Origin: Pseudomonas fluorescens
Lineage (GTDB): Bacteria > Pseudomonadota > Gammaproteobacteria > Pseudomonadales > Pseudomonadaceae
NCBI RefSeq assembly: GCF_902497855.1
Contig: NZ_CABVHU010000005.1
Location: 124,001-188,000 of the forward strand
Length of the DNA: 64,000 nt
Reading direction: 5' to 3'
Shown piece by piece: positions 44,124-53,550 of this stretch (its first letter is position 1; each line of letters opens with the position of its first letter). A program made the position numbers and the translations under genes. The notes below the pieces were generated by a model. The model had not been told where the DNA came from, made no database searches, and saw only the letters and a list, made by a program, of their open reading frames with translations.

Positions 44124-46415
44124 ATGAAGAAGCTGTGTTTGCTGGGTCTGTTCGTCAGCCTGGCCAGTCATACCGTATTGGCCGCCACGACGCCCGCACC
44201 TCTGGAGAACAAGGACGCCTTCGTCAGCAACCTGATGAAGCAAATGACCCTCGATGAAAAAATCGGCCAGTTGCGCCTGATCAGCATCGGCCCCGAAATG
44301 CCTCGGGAGCTGATCCGCCAGGAAATCGCCGCCGGCAACATCGGCGGCACGTTCAACTCGATCACCCGCCCGGAAAACCGTCCGATGCAGGACGCGGCCA
44401 TGCGCAGCCGGTTGAAGATCCCGATGTTCTTCGCCTATGACGTGATCCACGGCCACCGTACCATTTTCCCGATTCCGATAGCCTTGGCTTCAAGCTGGGA
44501 CATGGACGCCATCGGTCTGTCCGGGCGCATCGCCGCCAAAGAAGCCGCGGCAGACAGCCTCGACATCACCTTCGCGCCGATGGTCGACATTTCCCGCGAC
44601 CCACGCTGGGGCCGCACCTCCGAAGGCTTCGGTGAAGACACTTACCTGGTGTCGCGCATCGCCGGCGTCATGGTCAAGGCCTTCCAGGGCGCGGGCGCAA
44701 ACGCGGCCGACAGCATCATGGCCAGCGTCAAGCACTTTGCCTTGTACGGCGCGGTCGAGGGCGGTCGCGACTACAACATCGTCGACATGAGCCCGGTCAA
44801 GATGTACCAGGACTACCTGCCGCCTTACCGCGCCGCGATTGACGCCGGTGCCGGCGGCGTGATGGTCGCGCTGAACTCGATCAATGGCGTGCCGGCCACC
44901 GCCGACACCTGGCTGATGAATGACCTGTTGCGCCAGCAATGGGGCTTCAAGGGCCTGGCCGTCAGCGACCACGGGGCGATTTTCGAACTGATCAAGCACG
45001 GCGTCGCCCGTGACGGTCGCGAAGCCGCGAAGCTCGCCATCAAGGCCGGCATCCACATGAGCATGAACGACACGCTCTATGGCAAGGAACTGCCAGGGTT
45101 GCTGAAGGCCGGCGAGATCAAGCAGAGCGACATCGACAATGCCGTGCGTGCCGTGCTGGGGGCCAAATACGACATGGGCCTGTTCAAGGACCCGTACCTG
45201 CGCATCGGCAAGGCCGAGGATGACCCGGTCGACACCTACGCCGACAGCCGCCTGCACCGCGCCGAAGCCCGCGATGTCGCGCGCCGCAGCCTGGTATTGC
45301 TGAAGAACCAGGGCGACACCCTGCCGCTGAAGAAGACCGCGAAAATCGCCCTGGTCGGCCCGCTGGCCAAGGCGCCGATCGACATGATGGGCAGCTGGGC
45401 CGCGGCGGGCCGTCCGGCTCAATCGGTGACCCTGTTCGACGGCATGACCAATGCGCTGGGCGCAAAGTCGACGCTGATCTATGCCCGTGGGGCCAACATC
45501 ACCAGCGACCGGAAAGTCCTCGATTACCTGAACTTCCTCAACTTCGATGCCCCGGAAGTGGTCGATGATCCGCGCTCGGCGCAAGTGTTGATCGACGAAG
45601 CGGTACAAGCTGCCAAGGACGCCGATGTGGTGGTGGCAGCCGTGGGCGAATCCCGCGGCATGTCCCACGAATCGTCGAGCCGTACCGACCTGAACATCCC
45701 GGTCAACCAGCGCGAGTTGCTCAAGGCCTTGAAAGCCACCGGCAAACCGCTGGTGCTGGTGTTGATGAACGGCCGCCCGCTGTCGATTCTCGAAGAGAAG
45801 GAACAGGCTGACGCGATCCTGGAAACCTGGTTCAGCGGTACCGAAGGCGGCAACGCCATCGCCGACGTGCTGTTCGGCGACTACAACCCGTCGGGCAAGC
45901 TACCGATCACGTTCCCGCGCTCGGTGGGGCAGATTCCGACCTACTACAACCACCTCAGCATCGGCCGGCCGTTCACGCCGGGCAAACCGGGCAACTACAC
46001 CTCGCAGTATTTCGATGACACCACAGGCCCCCTGTTCCCGTTCGGTTTTGGCTTGAGCTACACCCACTTCAGCCTGACTGACATGGCCTTGTCCTCGACC
46101 ACGCTGAACAAGACCGGCAAGCTCGACGCCAGCGTCATGGTGAAAAACACTGGCCAGCGCGACGGCGAAACCGTGGTGCAGTTGTACATCCAGGACGTGA
46201 CCGGCTCGATGATCCGACCGGTCAAGGAACTGAAGAATTTCCAGAAAATCATGCTCAAGGCCGGTGAACAGAAAGTCGTGCGCTTCACCATTACCGAAGA
46301 TGACCTGAAGTTCTTCAATGCCCAGCTCAAGTATGCGGCGGAACCGGGTAAGTTCAATGCGCAGATCGGCCTGGATTCCCAGGACGTGACGCAGCAGAGC
46401 TTTGAATTGCTCTAA
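44124..46415 (+). CDS. bglX: Periplasmic beta-glucosidase BglX
   Basis: Glycoside hydrolase family 3 enzyme of 763 residues, exported by signal peptide LCLLGLFVSLASHTVLAA. The GH3 N-terminal barrel (about 30-350) holds the nucleophile Asp282 in GLAVSDHGAIFEL and RDPRWGRTSEGFGEDTYL; the C-terminal alpha/beta sandwich (about 390-620) contributes WFSGTEGGNAIADVLFGDYN and a fibronectin-like domain (about 670-755) ends the protein. It splits beta-glucosidic linkages in the periplasm. A single gene with no operon partner. Confidence 0.95.
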   Translation: MKKLCLLGLFVSLASHTVLAATTPAPLENKDAFVSNLMKQMTLDEKIGQLRLISIGPEMPRELIRQEIAAGNIGGTFNSITRPENRPMQDAAMRSRLKIPMFFAYDVIHGHRTIFPIPIALASSWDMDAIGLSGRIAAKEAAADSLDITFAPMVDISRDPRWGRTSEGFGEDTYLVSRIAGVMVKAFQGAGANAADSIMASVKHFALYGAVEGGRDYNIVDMSPVKMYQDYLPPYRAAIDAGAGGVMVALNSINGVPATADTWLMNDLLRQQWGFKGLAVSDHGAIFELIKHGVARDGREAAKLAIKAGIHMSMNDTLYGKELPGLLKAGEIKQSDIDNAVRAVLGAKYDMGLFKDPYLRIGKAEDDPVDTYADSRLHRAEARDVARRSLVLLKNQGDTLPLKKTAKIALVGPLAKAPIDMMGSWAAAGRPAQSVTLFDGMTNALGAKSTLIYARGANITSDRKVLDYLNFLNFDAPEVVDDPRSAQVLIDEAVQAAKDADVVVAAVGESRGMSHESSSRTDLNIPVNQRELLKALKATGKPLVLVLMNGRPLSILEEKEQADAILETWFSGTEGGNAIADVLFGDYNPSGKLPITFPRSVGQIPTYYNHLSIGRPFTPGKPGNYTSQYFDDTTGPLFPFGFGLSYTHFSLTDMALSSTTLNKTGKLDASVMVKNTGQRDGETVVQLYIQDVTGSMIRPVKELKNFQKIMLKAGEQKVVRFTITEDDLKFFNAQLKYAAEPGKFNAQIGLDSQDVTQQSFELL

Positions 46416-46429
46416 GCCCTGCGCGGACT

Positions 46430-46531
46430 GATCGTTCCCACGCTCTGCGTGGGAATGTAACCCGTGACGCTCCGCGTCACTGGACGCGGAGCGTCCCTGG
46501 AGGCATTCCCACGCAAAGCGTGGGAACGATC
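46430..46531. repeat. MITE-like inverted-repeat element, copy 1
   Basis: A 102-bp palindromic element with ends GATCGTTCCCACG and CGTGGGAACGATC and internal inverted segments (TGACGCTCCGCGTCA, GGACGCGGAGCGTCC). A related copy lies at 59519. Confidence 0.8.
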
Positions 46532-46538
46532 CCCGCAC

Positions 46539-47696
46539 CTAGCCCCGCCGATCCAGCAGATTCACCACCAGCCGATCCACCCAACCCCACACCCGTTGCT
46601 TCACCCGTCGCCACAGCGGCCGGCGTTGCCACGCCTCCAGGCTGACCTCCTGGCTCAGGGCAAAGTCTTTCTCGAAACTCGCCGCCACCGCACGTGTCAG
46701 CCCTGCATCCAGCGCTTCAAGGTTGGCTTCCAGGTTGAAACGCAAGTTCCAGTGATCGAAGTTGCACGAGCCGATACTCACCCAGTCGTCGACCAGCACC
46801 ATTTTCAGGTGCAGGAAACACGGCTGGTATTCGAAGATTTTCACCCCGGACTTGAGCAGTCGCGGGTAGTAGCGATGCCCGGCGTAGCGCACCGATGGAT
46901 GATCGGTGCGCGGCCCGGTCAGCAGCAGGCGCACATCGATGCCTCGAGCGGCCGCCCGGCGCAGCGAGCGACGGACTTTCCAGGTCGGCAGGAAATACGG
47001 GGTGGCCAGCCAGATTCGTCGCTGGCCACTGTTCAGTGCGCGAATCAGCGATTGCAGGATGTCCCGGTGTTGACGGGCGTCGGCATAAGCGACCCGGCCC
47101 ATGCCCTCGCCCATGGCCGGCATGCGCGGCAGACGCGGCAAGCCGAAGTTCGACGCCGGCTTCCAGGCACGGCGATGGCGGTTGGCGATCCATTGGCGAT
47201 CGAACAGCAACTGCCAGTCGATGACCAGCTGGCCGCGGATTTCCACCATCACTTCGTGCCATTCGCTGGTGTCTTCTCCCGGCGTCCAGAATTCATCGGT
47301 GACGCCCGTGCCGCCGACGACCGCCAGACACTGGTCGACCAGCAACAGCTTGCGGTGATCGCGGTAGAAATTGCCTACCCAGCGTCGCCAGCTCAGGCGA
47401 TTGTAGAAGCGCAGCTCGACACCCGCCGTTATCAGCCGCTGTCGCAGGGTCAGCGTGAACGCCAGACTGCCGTAATCATCGAACAGGCAACGTACCCGTA
47501 CACCGCGCTCGGCGGCCTGGACCAGCGCCTGGACCATGGCCTCGGCACAGGCGCCCGCCTCCACCAGGTACAGCTCCAGTTCCACCTGATCTTCGGCGCG
47601 GGCAATCGCCACCAGCATCCGGGGGAAAAACTGCGGGCCGTCGATCAGCAGTTCAAAAGCATTGCCTTCACGCCAAGGGAAAATTGCGCCGGCCAT
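46539..47696 (-). CDS. Phospholipase D-type phosphatidyltransferase (ClsB-like)
   Basis: Enzyme of 385 residues with two HKD motifs of the phospholipase D superfamily: HRKLLLVDQCLAVVGGTGVT near residue 115 and HLKMVLVDDWVSIGSCNFDH near residue 300. No signal peptide or N-terminal membrane spans, which favours the ClsB form of cardiolipin synthase; phosphatidylglycerol synthesis from other lipids is possible. It starts 1 base after the YceI stop, so the two are in one unit. Confidence 0.88.
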   Translation of the reverse strand: MAGAIFPWREGNAFELLIDGPQFFPRMLVAIARAEDQVELELYLVEAGACAEAMVQALVQAAERGVRVRCLFDDYGSLAFTLTLRQRLITAGVELRFYNRLSWRRWVGNFYRDHRKLLLVDQCLAVVGGTGVTDEFWTPGEDTSEWHEVMVEIRGQLVIDWQLLFDRQWIANRHRRAWKPASNFGLPRLPRMPAMGEGMGRVAYADARQHRDILQSLIRALNSGQRRIWLATPYFLPTWKVRRSLRRAAARGIDVRLLLTGPRTDHPSVRYAGHRYYPRLLKSGVKIFEYQPCFLHLKMVLVDDWVSIGSCNFDHWNLRFNLEANLEALDAGLTRAVAASFEKDFALSQEVSLEAWQRRPLWRRVKQRVWGWVDRLVVNLLDRRG

Positions 47697-47697
47697 C

Positions 47698-48288
47698 TCA
47701 GCGCGCCGTGAAAATCAGTACCGCACTCACCGGCACCGACAAACTGATGGCCGACAAGCCGGCTAGCTTGCGCAAGCTTTCCAGGCCAGGTGCCAGGTCG
47801 AAATCTTCGGCGTTGATCACCAGCGGTTCGAGGGTAACGACCTGGAAGCGTCGATCATCCAGGCGGGTCGCCAGCAGTTCGGCGTTGTATTGGTGTTGCT
47901 TGCCGTGCAGATTGACCGTCAACGGCAACCGCAATTCCAGTTGCGCACCGGGCGCGAGGTCGTTGATCGGGCGCAGATCGATTTGCGTGGTGATCAGCGC
48001 TTCGGGGAATGTCTGGATCTGGAACAGCTCCTTGCGCATGCGTTCGTCGCGCAAGGGAATACCGCTGTTCACCGACTCCAGCTCGACTTCCACCTCGGCC
48101 AGGCCCGTGGGGCTGACCTTGCCGTGCAGTACCAGAAAGCGTTGCACTTCGGAAATGTTCGCGTTTTTGGTGCTGATGAACGACAGCCGCGAGGATTCGC
48201 CGTCCAGGTACCAATTGGCCTGGGCCGACAATGTGGCGCCGGCCAGCAGCAGGAAGGCGAGGGTTTTGGCAAGGGAGCGGTTGAACAT
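47698..48288 (-). CDS. YceI family periplasmic protein
   Basis: Exported lipocalin-like protein of 196 residues. Signal peptide (TLAFLLLAGATLSAQA) precedes the YceI barrel: SSRLSFISTKNANISEVQRF, ELESVNSGIPLRDERMRKEL and LPLTVNLHGKQHQYNAELL, the conserved parts of isoprenoid-binding YceI proteins. Likely binds a hydrophobic polyisoprenoid in the periplasm. It is the first gene of a unit with the phospholipase-D-type synthase. Confidence 0.88.
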   Translation of the reverse strand: MFNRSLAKTLAFLLLAGATLSAQANWYLDGESSRLSFISTKNANISEVQRFLVLHGKVSPTGLAEVEVELESVNSGIPLRDERMRKELFQIQTFPEALITTQIDLRPINDLAPGAQLELRLPLTVNLHGKQHQYNAELLATRLDDRRFQVVTLEPLVINAEDFDLAPGLESLRKLAGLSAISLSVPVSAVLIFTAR

Positions 48289-48373
48289 AGAGACTCGTGG
48301 GGGTAAATAAACCTGAACGAACCTTAACCGTCCGCGGGCATGTTGCAAACCGCGAAGATCAAAAGATCGCCCC

Positions 48374-48463
48374 TGTAGGAGCTGGCTTGCCAGCGAGAGG
48401 GCCATAACAGTCAACATCTTCGTTGGACGTTAAGCCGCCATCGCCGGCAAGCCGGCTCCTACA
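48374..48463. repeat. REP pair
   Basis: TGTAGGAGCTGGCTTGCCAG and inverted CGGCAAGCCGGCTCCTACA around a short spacer. Confidence 0.85.
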
Positions 48464-48475
48464 AAGAGCGACCCA

Positions 48476-48805
48476 TCACGGATTCAGGCGACATCCCTGC
48501 CGCTCGCCGCCCCACACCGCACTGTTACTGCGCCCCATGCCGCTGACCGTTACGCGCTTGCTCGCCACATCTTCGATAAACCCGCTGGTGGGCAACCACT
48601 GTTTCACATAACCATGGCAATACTCGGCATCGTTAGCCATCACATACCGGCATGAGCAATATTCCTTGGCAGTGTAGGCGCTGATGATGTCCGGGAACGA
48701 CCACAGCGCCACCCGCTCGTGCCAGACCCAGCCGAGCACGACGATCAGCAGGATCATCCACAGCGTGCTGAACGGTCGACGACGAACAAAACCGCGGCGG
48801 TTCAT
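48476..48805 (-). CDS. Small membrane-anchored protein, 109 aa
   Basis: Conserved-looking protein of 109 residues with an Arg-rich start (MNRRGFVRRRPFS), one membrane span (LWMILLIVVLGWVWHERVAL) and a periplasmic cysteine-rich part (YTAKEYCSCRYVMANDAEYC). No family recognised. Its start overlaps the serine-hydrolase stop by 4 bases, so the two are coupled. Confidence 0.7.
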   Translation of the reverse strand: MNRRGFVRRRPFSTLWMILLIVVLGWVWHERVALWSFPDIISAYTAKEYCSCRYVMANDAEYCHGYVKQWLPTSGFIEDVASKRVTVSGMGRSNSAVWGGERQGCRLNP

Positions 48806-49893
48806 GGCTGCGCCTTCGCGACAAAGGCCTTGAGTGCGAGCTTGAGCAATTCGTTGTGTCGGTAGCGGCCATCGCGATCATCGCCGTAGCGCACGATCAC
48901 CAAGTGTTCGCCGGGAATCACGTACATCGCCTGCCCCCAATGACCCAGTGCGGCGAATGTGTCGGCGGGAGCGTCGGGCCAGGGTGTTGCGCGCCCCTCT
49001 ATCGAGCGATTGAGCCACCAATGGCCGCCGGGCACCGCTTCGTCCTGATTGGCCTGGTAGCGGGCGAAAGGTTCGCGGTTGAAGGCGACCCAGGCTTTGG
49101 GCACCACTTGCCGATCGCCCCAGCGTCCGTCGCGGGCCATCAACAGGCCGACCCGTGCCAGGTCCCGGGCAGTGAGGTAGGCATAGGACGAGGCGACGAA
49201 GATGCCGCTGGCGTCGGTTTCCCAGACCGCGCGGTCAATCCCCAAAGGTTCGAACAGCGCGGTCCATGGATAGTCCGGGTACCGGCTCGGACCAACGATG
49301 GTTTGCAATGCCGCCGACAGCAGATTGGTATCACCACTGGAATAACGGAATGCCTGGCCGGGCTGGGCGTAGTCGTCGTGGTTTGCGGTGAACGCGGCGA
49401 TATCCTGGCGGCCACGGGTGTAGAGCATGGCCACCACCGACGACTTCAATGGTGCGTATTCATAGTCTTCCTGCCAGTCCAGCCCCGACGCCCAGTGCAG
49501 TAGATCGGCCATGGTCATGGCGGGATGCCTGTGCAGCGGCGGATAAAACTTCACCACCGGATCCTGCAGGTTGAACCGGCCCTCGCCATAGGCCACGCCG
49601 AGGACCGTGGCCATCAGGCTTTTGCTGATGGACCAGGTCAGGTGCGGGGTATCGGCGGTGGTCGGGCCGGCGTAGCGTTCGTAGATCAATTGACCGTCGC
49701 GGATCACCAGCAAGGCATCGGTGCGGATGCCTTGGCGGGTGGTGTCGTCGCGGGGCGGGAAGGCGTAAGCCTCCAGGGCTTGAAGTGCCGGGCCGGTGAC
49801 TACCGGGGCGGTTGACCATTGAGCGCCAGGCCAGTTTTCGGCGTGGGCCGGGAGGCTGAGCAGCAGGATAAGCAGGGGCAAGCCTTTGAACAT
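48802..49893 (-). CDS. Exported serine hydrolase (beta-lactamase class C fold)
   Basis: Periplasmic protein of 363 residues with signal peptide (LPLLILLLSLPAHA). The penicillin-binding-like fold is shown by SISKSLMA (SxxK), YSSGDTNLLSA (YxN-like) and HWGQAMYVIPGEH (the KTG-like HxG). These serine hydrolases are esterases or peptidases rather than true beta-lactamases in most cases; substrate unknown. It is coupled to the 109-residue membrane protein downstream. Confidence 0.88.
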   Translation of the reverse strand: MFKGLPLLILLLSLPAHAENWPGAQWSTAPVVTGPALQALEAYAFPPRDDTTRQGIRTDALLVIRDGQLIYERYAGPTTADTPHLTWSISKSLMATVLGVAYGEGRFNLQDPVVKFYPPLHRHPAMTMADLLHWASGLDWQEDYEYAPLKSSVVAMLYTRGRQDIAAFTANHDDYAQPGQAFRYSSGDTNLLSAALQTIVGPSRYPDYPWTALFEPLGIDRAVWETDASGIFVASSYAYLTARDLARVGLLMARDGRWGDRQVVPKAWVAFNREPFARYQANQDEAVPGGHWWLNRSIEGRATPWPDAPADTFAALGHWGQAMYVIPGEHLVIVRYGDDRDGRYRHNELLKLALKAFVAKAQP

Positions 49894-49972
49894 GGTGTAG
49901 GGCTCGGGGGATTGGCCCGCTGAGCCTAGTCGAGGTTGATGACAGTTCTGGAATTTGTGTTGGTCAGAGGCC

Positions 49973-50072
49973 GCCTTCGCTGGCAAGCCAGCTCCTACAG
50001 GGGATCCGTGAACAACACAAAACCAGTGTAGGAGCTGGCTTGTCGGATCGCCGCACCGCAGCGAAGAGGCCC
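49973..50072. repeat. REP pair
   Basis: Inverted REP units (CTGGCAAGCCAGCTCCTACA and TGTAGGAGCTGGCTTGTCGG) between the serine-hydrolase and acyl-CoA-dehydrogenase-like genes. Confidence 0.8.
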
Positions 50073-50073
50073 G

Positions 50074-50952
50074 TCAGAACGCCGCAAACGCCTTGGCCAA
50101 CCGTTTACCCCTGGCCCCCGCCGCCAAATCCATCACCGCCCGATCCCGCCGCCACATCGCCGCCCACTGCGGCGGACCATCGGCCAGTGCCTGATCCACC
50201 TCGACCTTGAGCCCATCGAACTGCGCAAACAATCCACCGAGCAACACATGCCCGGCCAGGTTGTTCGGTGCCTGGCGGCTGGCTTCCGCGCACCCGGCCA
50301 GCAGCGCCAGCAAGCGCAATTGCAGCGTTTGCGGCCAGTCGCTGTCGTGGCCGACGCCATACAGCCAGGCCGTCATCGCGCTCAATACGTAGATGTCTTC
50401 GAGGGTGCGGAACGGTTTGACGTAAGCATCCCAGCCATCCCCCGCCAGCAATTCACATGACGCGCCATCGAGTATCAACCGGCTGTGGCTGATGTCGGGC
50501 ATCAGGGGAATCGCCGGCAGTTTTTCCAGGCGCACCCCCGGTTCATCGGGATAGACCACTGCCAGGCTCAGCCGCGGGGTTTCGCCGGGGTCTTCACTGC
50601 GGGCCGCGACCAGCAACCAGTCGGCCGCGTCGCCGGCGGTGACGAAATCCTTGCGCCCGCTCAGGCGCAAACCGGTGAGCCGGGTCTGCATATCCGCCAC
50701 CCGCAGGCTGCGCTGTTCCGTTGCGCATAACGCGCCCAGGCTCGGCGGCGCGCTGGGCCAGAGCATGCGTAACGCTGCCTGATACCCCACCAGAAAGGCC
50801 TGCCCCGGCGTTGCCATCAGGCGCCCGCCAAGCACTGCCAACTCAAACGGCGTCACCGTGCCCAGCCTGTCCTGCAAGTGCGCGAATCCTTCGCCCAGGT
50901 CCGGGTTGGCGAGCAAGCGATCGCGGCGGTTCAACAGGGTTTGCCAGGGCAT
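50074..50952 (-). CDS. Acyl-CoA dehydrogenase-like protein
   Basis: Protein of 292 residues with parts resembling the acyl-CoA dehydrogenase fold (LRLSGRKDFVTAGDAADWLL beta-domain segment with the flavin-contact style, then a helical domain). The N-terminal helical domain is short, and the total is well below the usual 380 residues, so it may be a truncated or non-catalytic relative. The start 50952 is set by AAGGAG 6 bases upstream. Its function is unknown. It is divergent from the ornithine lipid genes olsBA. Confidence 0.7.
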   Translation of the reverse strand: MPWQTLLNRRDRLLANPDLGEGFAHLQDRLGTVTPFELAVLGGRLMATPGQAFLVGYQAALRMLWPSAPPSLGALCATEQRSLRVADMQTRLTGLRLSGRKDFVTAGDAADWLLVAARSEDPGETPRLSLAVVYPDEPGVRLEKLPAIPLMPDISHSRLILDGASCELLAGDGWDAYVKPFRTLEDIYVLSAMTAWLYGVGHDSDWPQTLQLRLLALLAGCAEASRQAPNNLAGHVLLGGLFAQFDGLKVEVDQALADGPPQWAAMWRRDRAVMDLAAGARGKRLAKAFAAF

Positions 50953-51106
50953 AAGAGGCTCCTTGTGGGCTGTCATATAAGCATCACCAAAGCTTAATGG
51001 CGATGACACCGGGGCTACATAGCCTGACTTTGCACAACACGGCTGCATAAAGAAAGTCGATCGGCTGCAACCCACGACGGGTGAACAGCCCGTACGGAGA
51101 CTCGCA

Positions 51107-51862
51107 ATGACTCAGATCGCCCGCATCAGCGACACCGGCAATGAACGCCGCCTGCAAGCCGAACGCCTGGTGGGCGTCGAGGCCATGCAGGAAGCCCAGG
51201 CCTTGCGCTTCAACGTGTTCAGCGGTGAATTCAACGCCAGACTCAAAGGCGCGGAGCTGGGACTGGACATGGATGACTATGATGTTCACTGCGCCCACAT
51301 CGGTGTGCGTGACCTGAACAGCGGGCGGCTGGTGGCGACCACCCGCTTGCTCGACCATAACGCCGCCAGCAGTCTGGGCAAGTTCTACAGCGAAGAAGAA
51401 TTCAGCCTGCATGGCCTGGTCCATCTGAAGGGGCCGATCCTGGAAATCGGCCGCACCTGCGTCGACCCGGCCTACCGCAATGGCGGCACCATCGCCGTAC
51501 TCTGGGGTGAACTGGCCGAAGTGCTGAACCAGGGCGGCTACAGCTACTTGATGGGTTGCGCGAGCATCCCGATGCAGGACGGCGGCATCCAGGCCCACGC
51601 GATCATGCAGCGCCTGCGCGAACGTTACCTGTGCACCGAACACCTGCGGGCCGAACCGAAAAAACCGTTGCCGGCCCTGGCCATCCCGTCCAACGTCATC
51701 GCCGAAATGCCGCCGCTGCTCAAGGCCTACATGCGCCTGGGCGCGAAGATCTGCGGCGAACCGTGCTGGGACGAAGATTTCCAGGTCGCCGACGTGTTCA
51801 TCCTGCTCAAGCGCGACGAACTCTGCCCGCGTTACGCCAAGCACTTCAAGGCGGCCGTGTGA
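51107..51862 (+). CDS. olsB: Ornithine lipid synthase OlsB (N-acyltransferase)
   Basis: GNAT-type acyltransferase of 251 residues that joins a 3-hydroxyacyl group to ornithine, the first step of phosphate-free ornithine lipid synthesis at the inner membrane. The family features are [55 protein letters not shown] and [16 protein letters not shown] precedes the start by 6-8 bases. Its stop overlaps the olsA start, so both steps are coupled. Confidence 0.92.
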   Translation: MTQIARISDTGNERRLQAERLVGVEAMQEAQALRFNVFSGEFNARLKGAELGLDMDDYDVHCAHIGVRDLNSGRLVATTRLLDHNAASSLGKFYSEEEFSLHGLVHLKGPILEIGRTCVDPAYRNGGTIAVLWGELAEVLNQGGYSYLMGCASIPMQDGGIQAHAIMQRLRERYLCTEHLRAEPKKPLPALAIPSNVIAEMPPLLKAYMRLGAKICGEPCWDEDFQVADVFILLKRDELCPRYAKHFKAAV

Positions 51863-52656
51863 TGAGCCGGTTGCGGGTGTACGCGCGGATTGCGCGAGTG
51901 TTGGTGGTGGTAGCGCTGGGGTTGACCATGGCCGGCGTGTTCGGGCTGTTCGAACGCCTGGGGATCGCCCATTCGATGGTCCGCCGCCAGCGGTGGTCGC
52001 GGTTCTTCATGGCGCGCCTGGGCAATGCCCTGCCCTTTCGCGTGACCGTGCACGGGGCGGTGCCGACGGCGCCGATGCTCTGGGTTAGCAACCACGTCTC
52101 CTGGACCGACATCCCGCTGCTGGGCATGCTCACGCCGCTGTCGTTTTTGTCCAAGGCCGAAGTGCGCACCTGGCCCGTAGCGGGCTGGTTGGCGGCCAAG
52201 GCCGGCAGCCTGTTTATCCGTCGCGGGTCGGGCGACAGCCAGCTGATCCGCAAACAGATGACCCGCCATCTGGCGCAGGAACATCCGCTGCTGATGTTCC
52301 CGGAAGGCACCACCACCGATGGTCGTTCGCTGCGCACCTTCCACGGTCGTTTGCTGTCGGCGGCGATCGATTCCGACGTGAAGTTGCAACCGGTGGCGAT
52401 TCGTTATCTGCGCGACGGTGAGCTCGATTCCCTGGCCCCCTTCATTGGCGATGATGATTTGCTCTCGCACTTGATGCGTTTGTTTGCCAATGATCGGGGC
52501 GAGGTGGAGATTCATCTGCTCAAGCCGATCGCCTGCGAAGGTCGCGAGCGGGCCGCGCTGGCGTTTGAAGCGCAGCAGGCGGTGCAGAAGGCGTTGTTTG
52601 GCGAAGTGGCGAGACCGGCAGAACCGCGGCGTGTGGGTGAACTGATCGCCGCCTGA
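51862..52656 (+). CDS. olsA: Lyso-ornithine lipid O-acyltransferase OlsA
   Basis: PlsC-family acyltransferase of 264 residues, second step of ornithine lipid synthesis. It has an N-terminal membrane span (VLVVVALGLTMAGVFGLFE), the NHxxWxD motif as SNHVSWTDIP and the EGTTTDG block (FPEGTTTDGRSLRTF). The start shares one base with the olsB stop, so the two are co-translated. Confidence 0.92.
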   Translation: MSRLRVYARIARVLVVVALGLTMAGVFGLFERLGIAHSMVRRQRWSRFFMARLGNALPFRVTVHGAVPTAPMLWVSNHVSWTDIPLLGMLTPLSFLSKAEVRTWPVAGWLAAKAGSLFIRRGSGDSQLIRKQMTRHLAQEHPLLMFPEGTTTDGRSLRTFHGRLLSAAIDSDVKLQPVAIRYLRDGELDSLAPFIGDDDLLSHLMRLFANDRGEVEIHLLKPIACEGRERAALAFEAQQAVQKALFGEVARPAEPRRVGELIAA

Positions 52657-52698
52657 ATCTGCTTCTGGCGAACTCACCACCGCGTAACCCCGCAATCC

Positions 52699-52788
52699 GT
52701 AGGAGCGAGGCTTGCCCGCGAAGAACGATAACGTGGTGCATCAGATACACCGCGGCGTTCCCTTCGCGGGCAAGCCTCGCTCCTACAG
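52699..52788. repeat. REP pair overlapping the acpH end
   Basis: GTAGGAGCGAGGCTTGCCCG and inverted CGGGCAAGCCTCGCTCCTAC; the acpH stop TAG (52783-52785) lies in the second unit. Confidence 0.85.
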
Positions 52789-53379
52789 AGATTGTGTCAG
52801 CCGATCGTGTAACCGGTTCTGGGCGAAATCCTGAAGCTGCGGATAGAACAACCGGAAATCCTCACTCAACGGTTCATACAACACCCGCAACTCCTGCATC
52901 GCCGCTGCCAGCTCCTCCGGCCGTGTCAGCCTCCGCGAAATCCCCCGCAACACCTGCTCCAACACGGCGAATTCCCGATAAGACCCCAACCAGTCATTGG
53001 CCATCATATGCGGCGCGATCATCGCCAGGCGTTCCGGCAGCTGCGGCTCAGCCGACAGCACCCGGTACACGTCCGACGTGAATTGCTCCAGCGGTTGGTC
53101 GGCATACAGCGTCCAGTCCCGGGCCAGGCAATGGTCGAAAAACACGTCCAGCACAATCCCGGCGTAACGCCGGCGGGTCATGGAAAATCGCGACAATGAG
53201 ATATCCACCAACGGATGGCGGTCGGTAAAGACGTCGATACGGCGATGCAGCTGGATGCCCGCCTCGATCTCCGGATCGAACTGCCCTTGCAGCCGTCCCT
53301 TGACGAAATCGCCATACAGGCTGCCGAGCAATTGACCGGGGCGCTGGCCACCAAGGTGCAGATGTGCGAGATAGTTCAT
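52783..53379 (-). CDS. acpH: ACP phosphodiesterase
   Basis: Enzyme of 198 residues that removes the phosphopantetheine arm from acyl carrier protein. Its start MNYLAHLHLGG and the blocks LGSLYGDFVKGRLQGQFDPE, GIQLHRRIDVFTDRHPLV and IVLDVFFDHCLARDW hold the metal-binding His and Asp residues of the family. The stop codon is supplied by a REP element at 52783, so the last residues may be repeat-derived. Single gene. Confidence 0.93.
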   Translation of the reverse strand: MNYLAHLHLGGQRPGQLLGSLYGDFVKGRLQGQFDPEIEAGIQLHRRIDVFTDRHPLVDISLSRFSMTRRRYAGIVLDVFFDHCLARDWTLYADQPLEQFTSDVYRVLSAEPQLPERLAMIAPHMMANDWLGSYREFAVLEQVLRGISRRLTRPEELAAAMQELRVLYEPLSEDFRLFYPQLQDFAQNRLHDRLTQSL

Positions 53380-53435
53380 GGACGCAGCTTAGCACTGCGG
53401 CTTTACATCTGGACAACCAACATATCGTTATAACC

Positions 53436-53485
53436 CGATATACCAATTTAAGCGGTCCTCAGAGCAAAATCATATTGGTATATCG
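53436..53485. promoter_or_regulatory. ArsR-type operator repeats
   Basis: CGATATACCAAT (53436-53447) and its exact inverse ATTGGTATATCG (53474-53485) flank 26 bases; further partial copies (TACCGATTTAAA, CGCGATATAG) lie closer to the gene. This is the likely binding region of the regulator at 53551. Confidence 0.65.
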
Positions 53486-53550
53486 CGAAGTACCGATTTA
53501 AAGTTCGCCTCATCGCGATATAGCGTTTTACTCATCACGAGCCCTTACCC

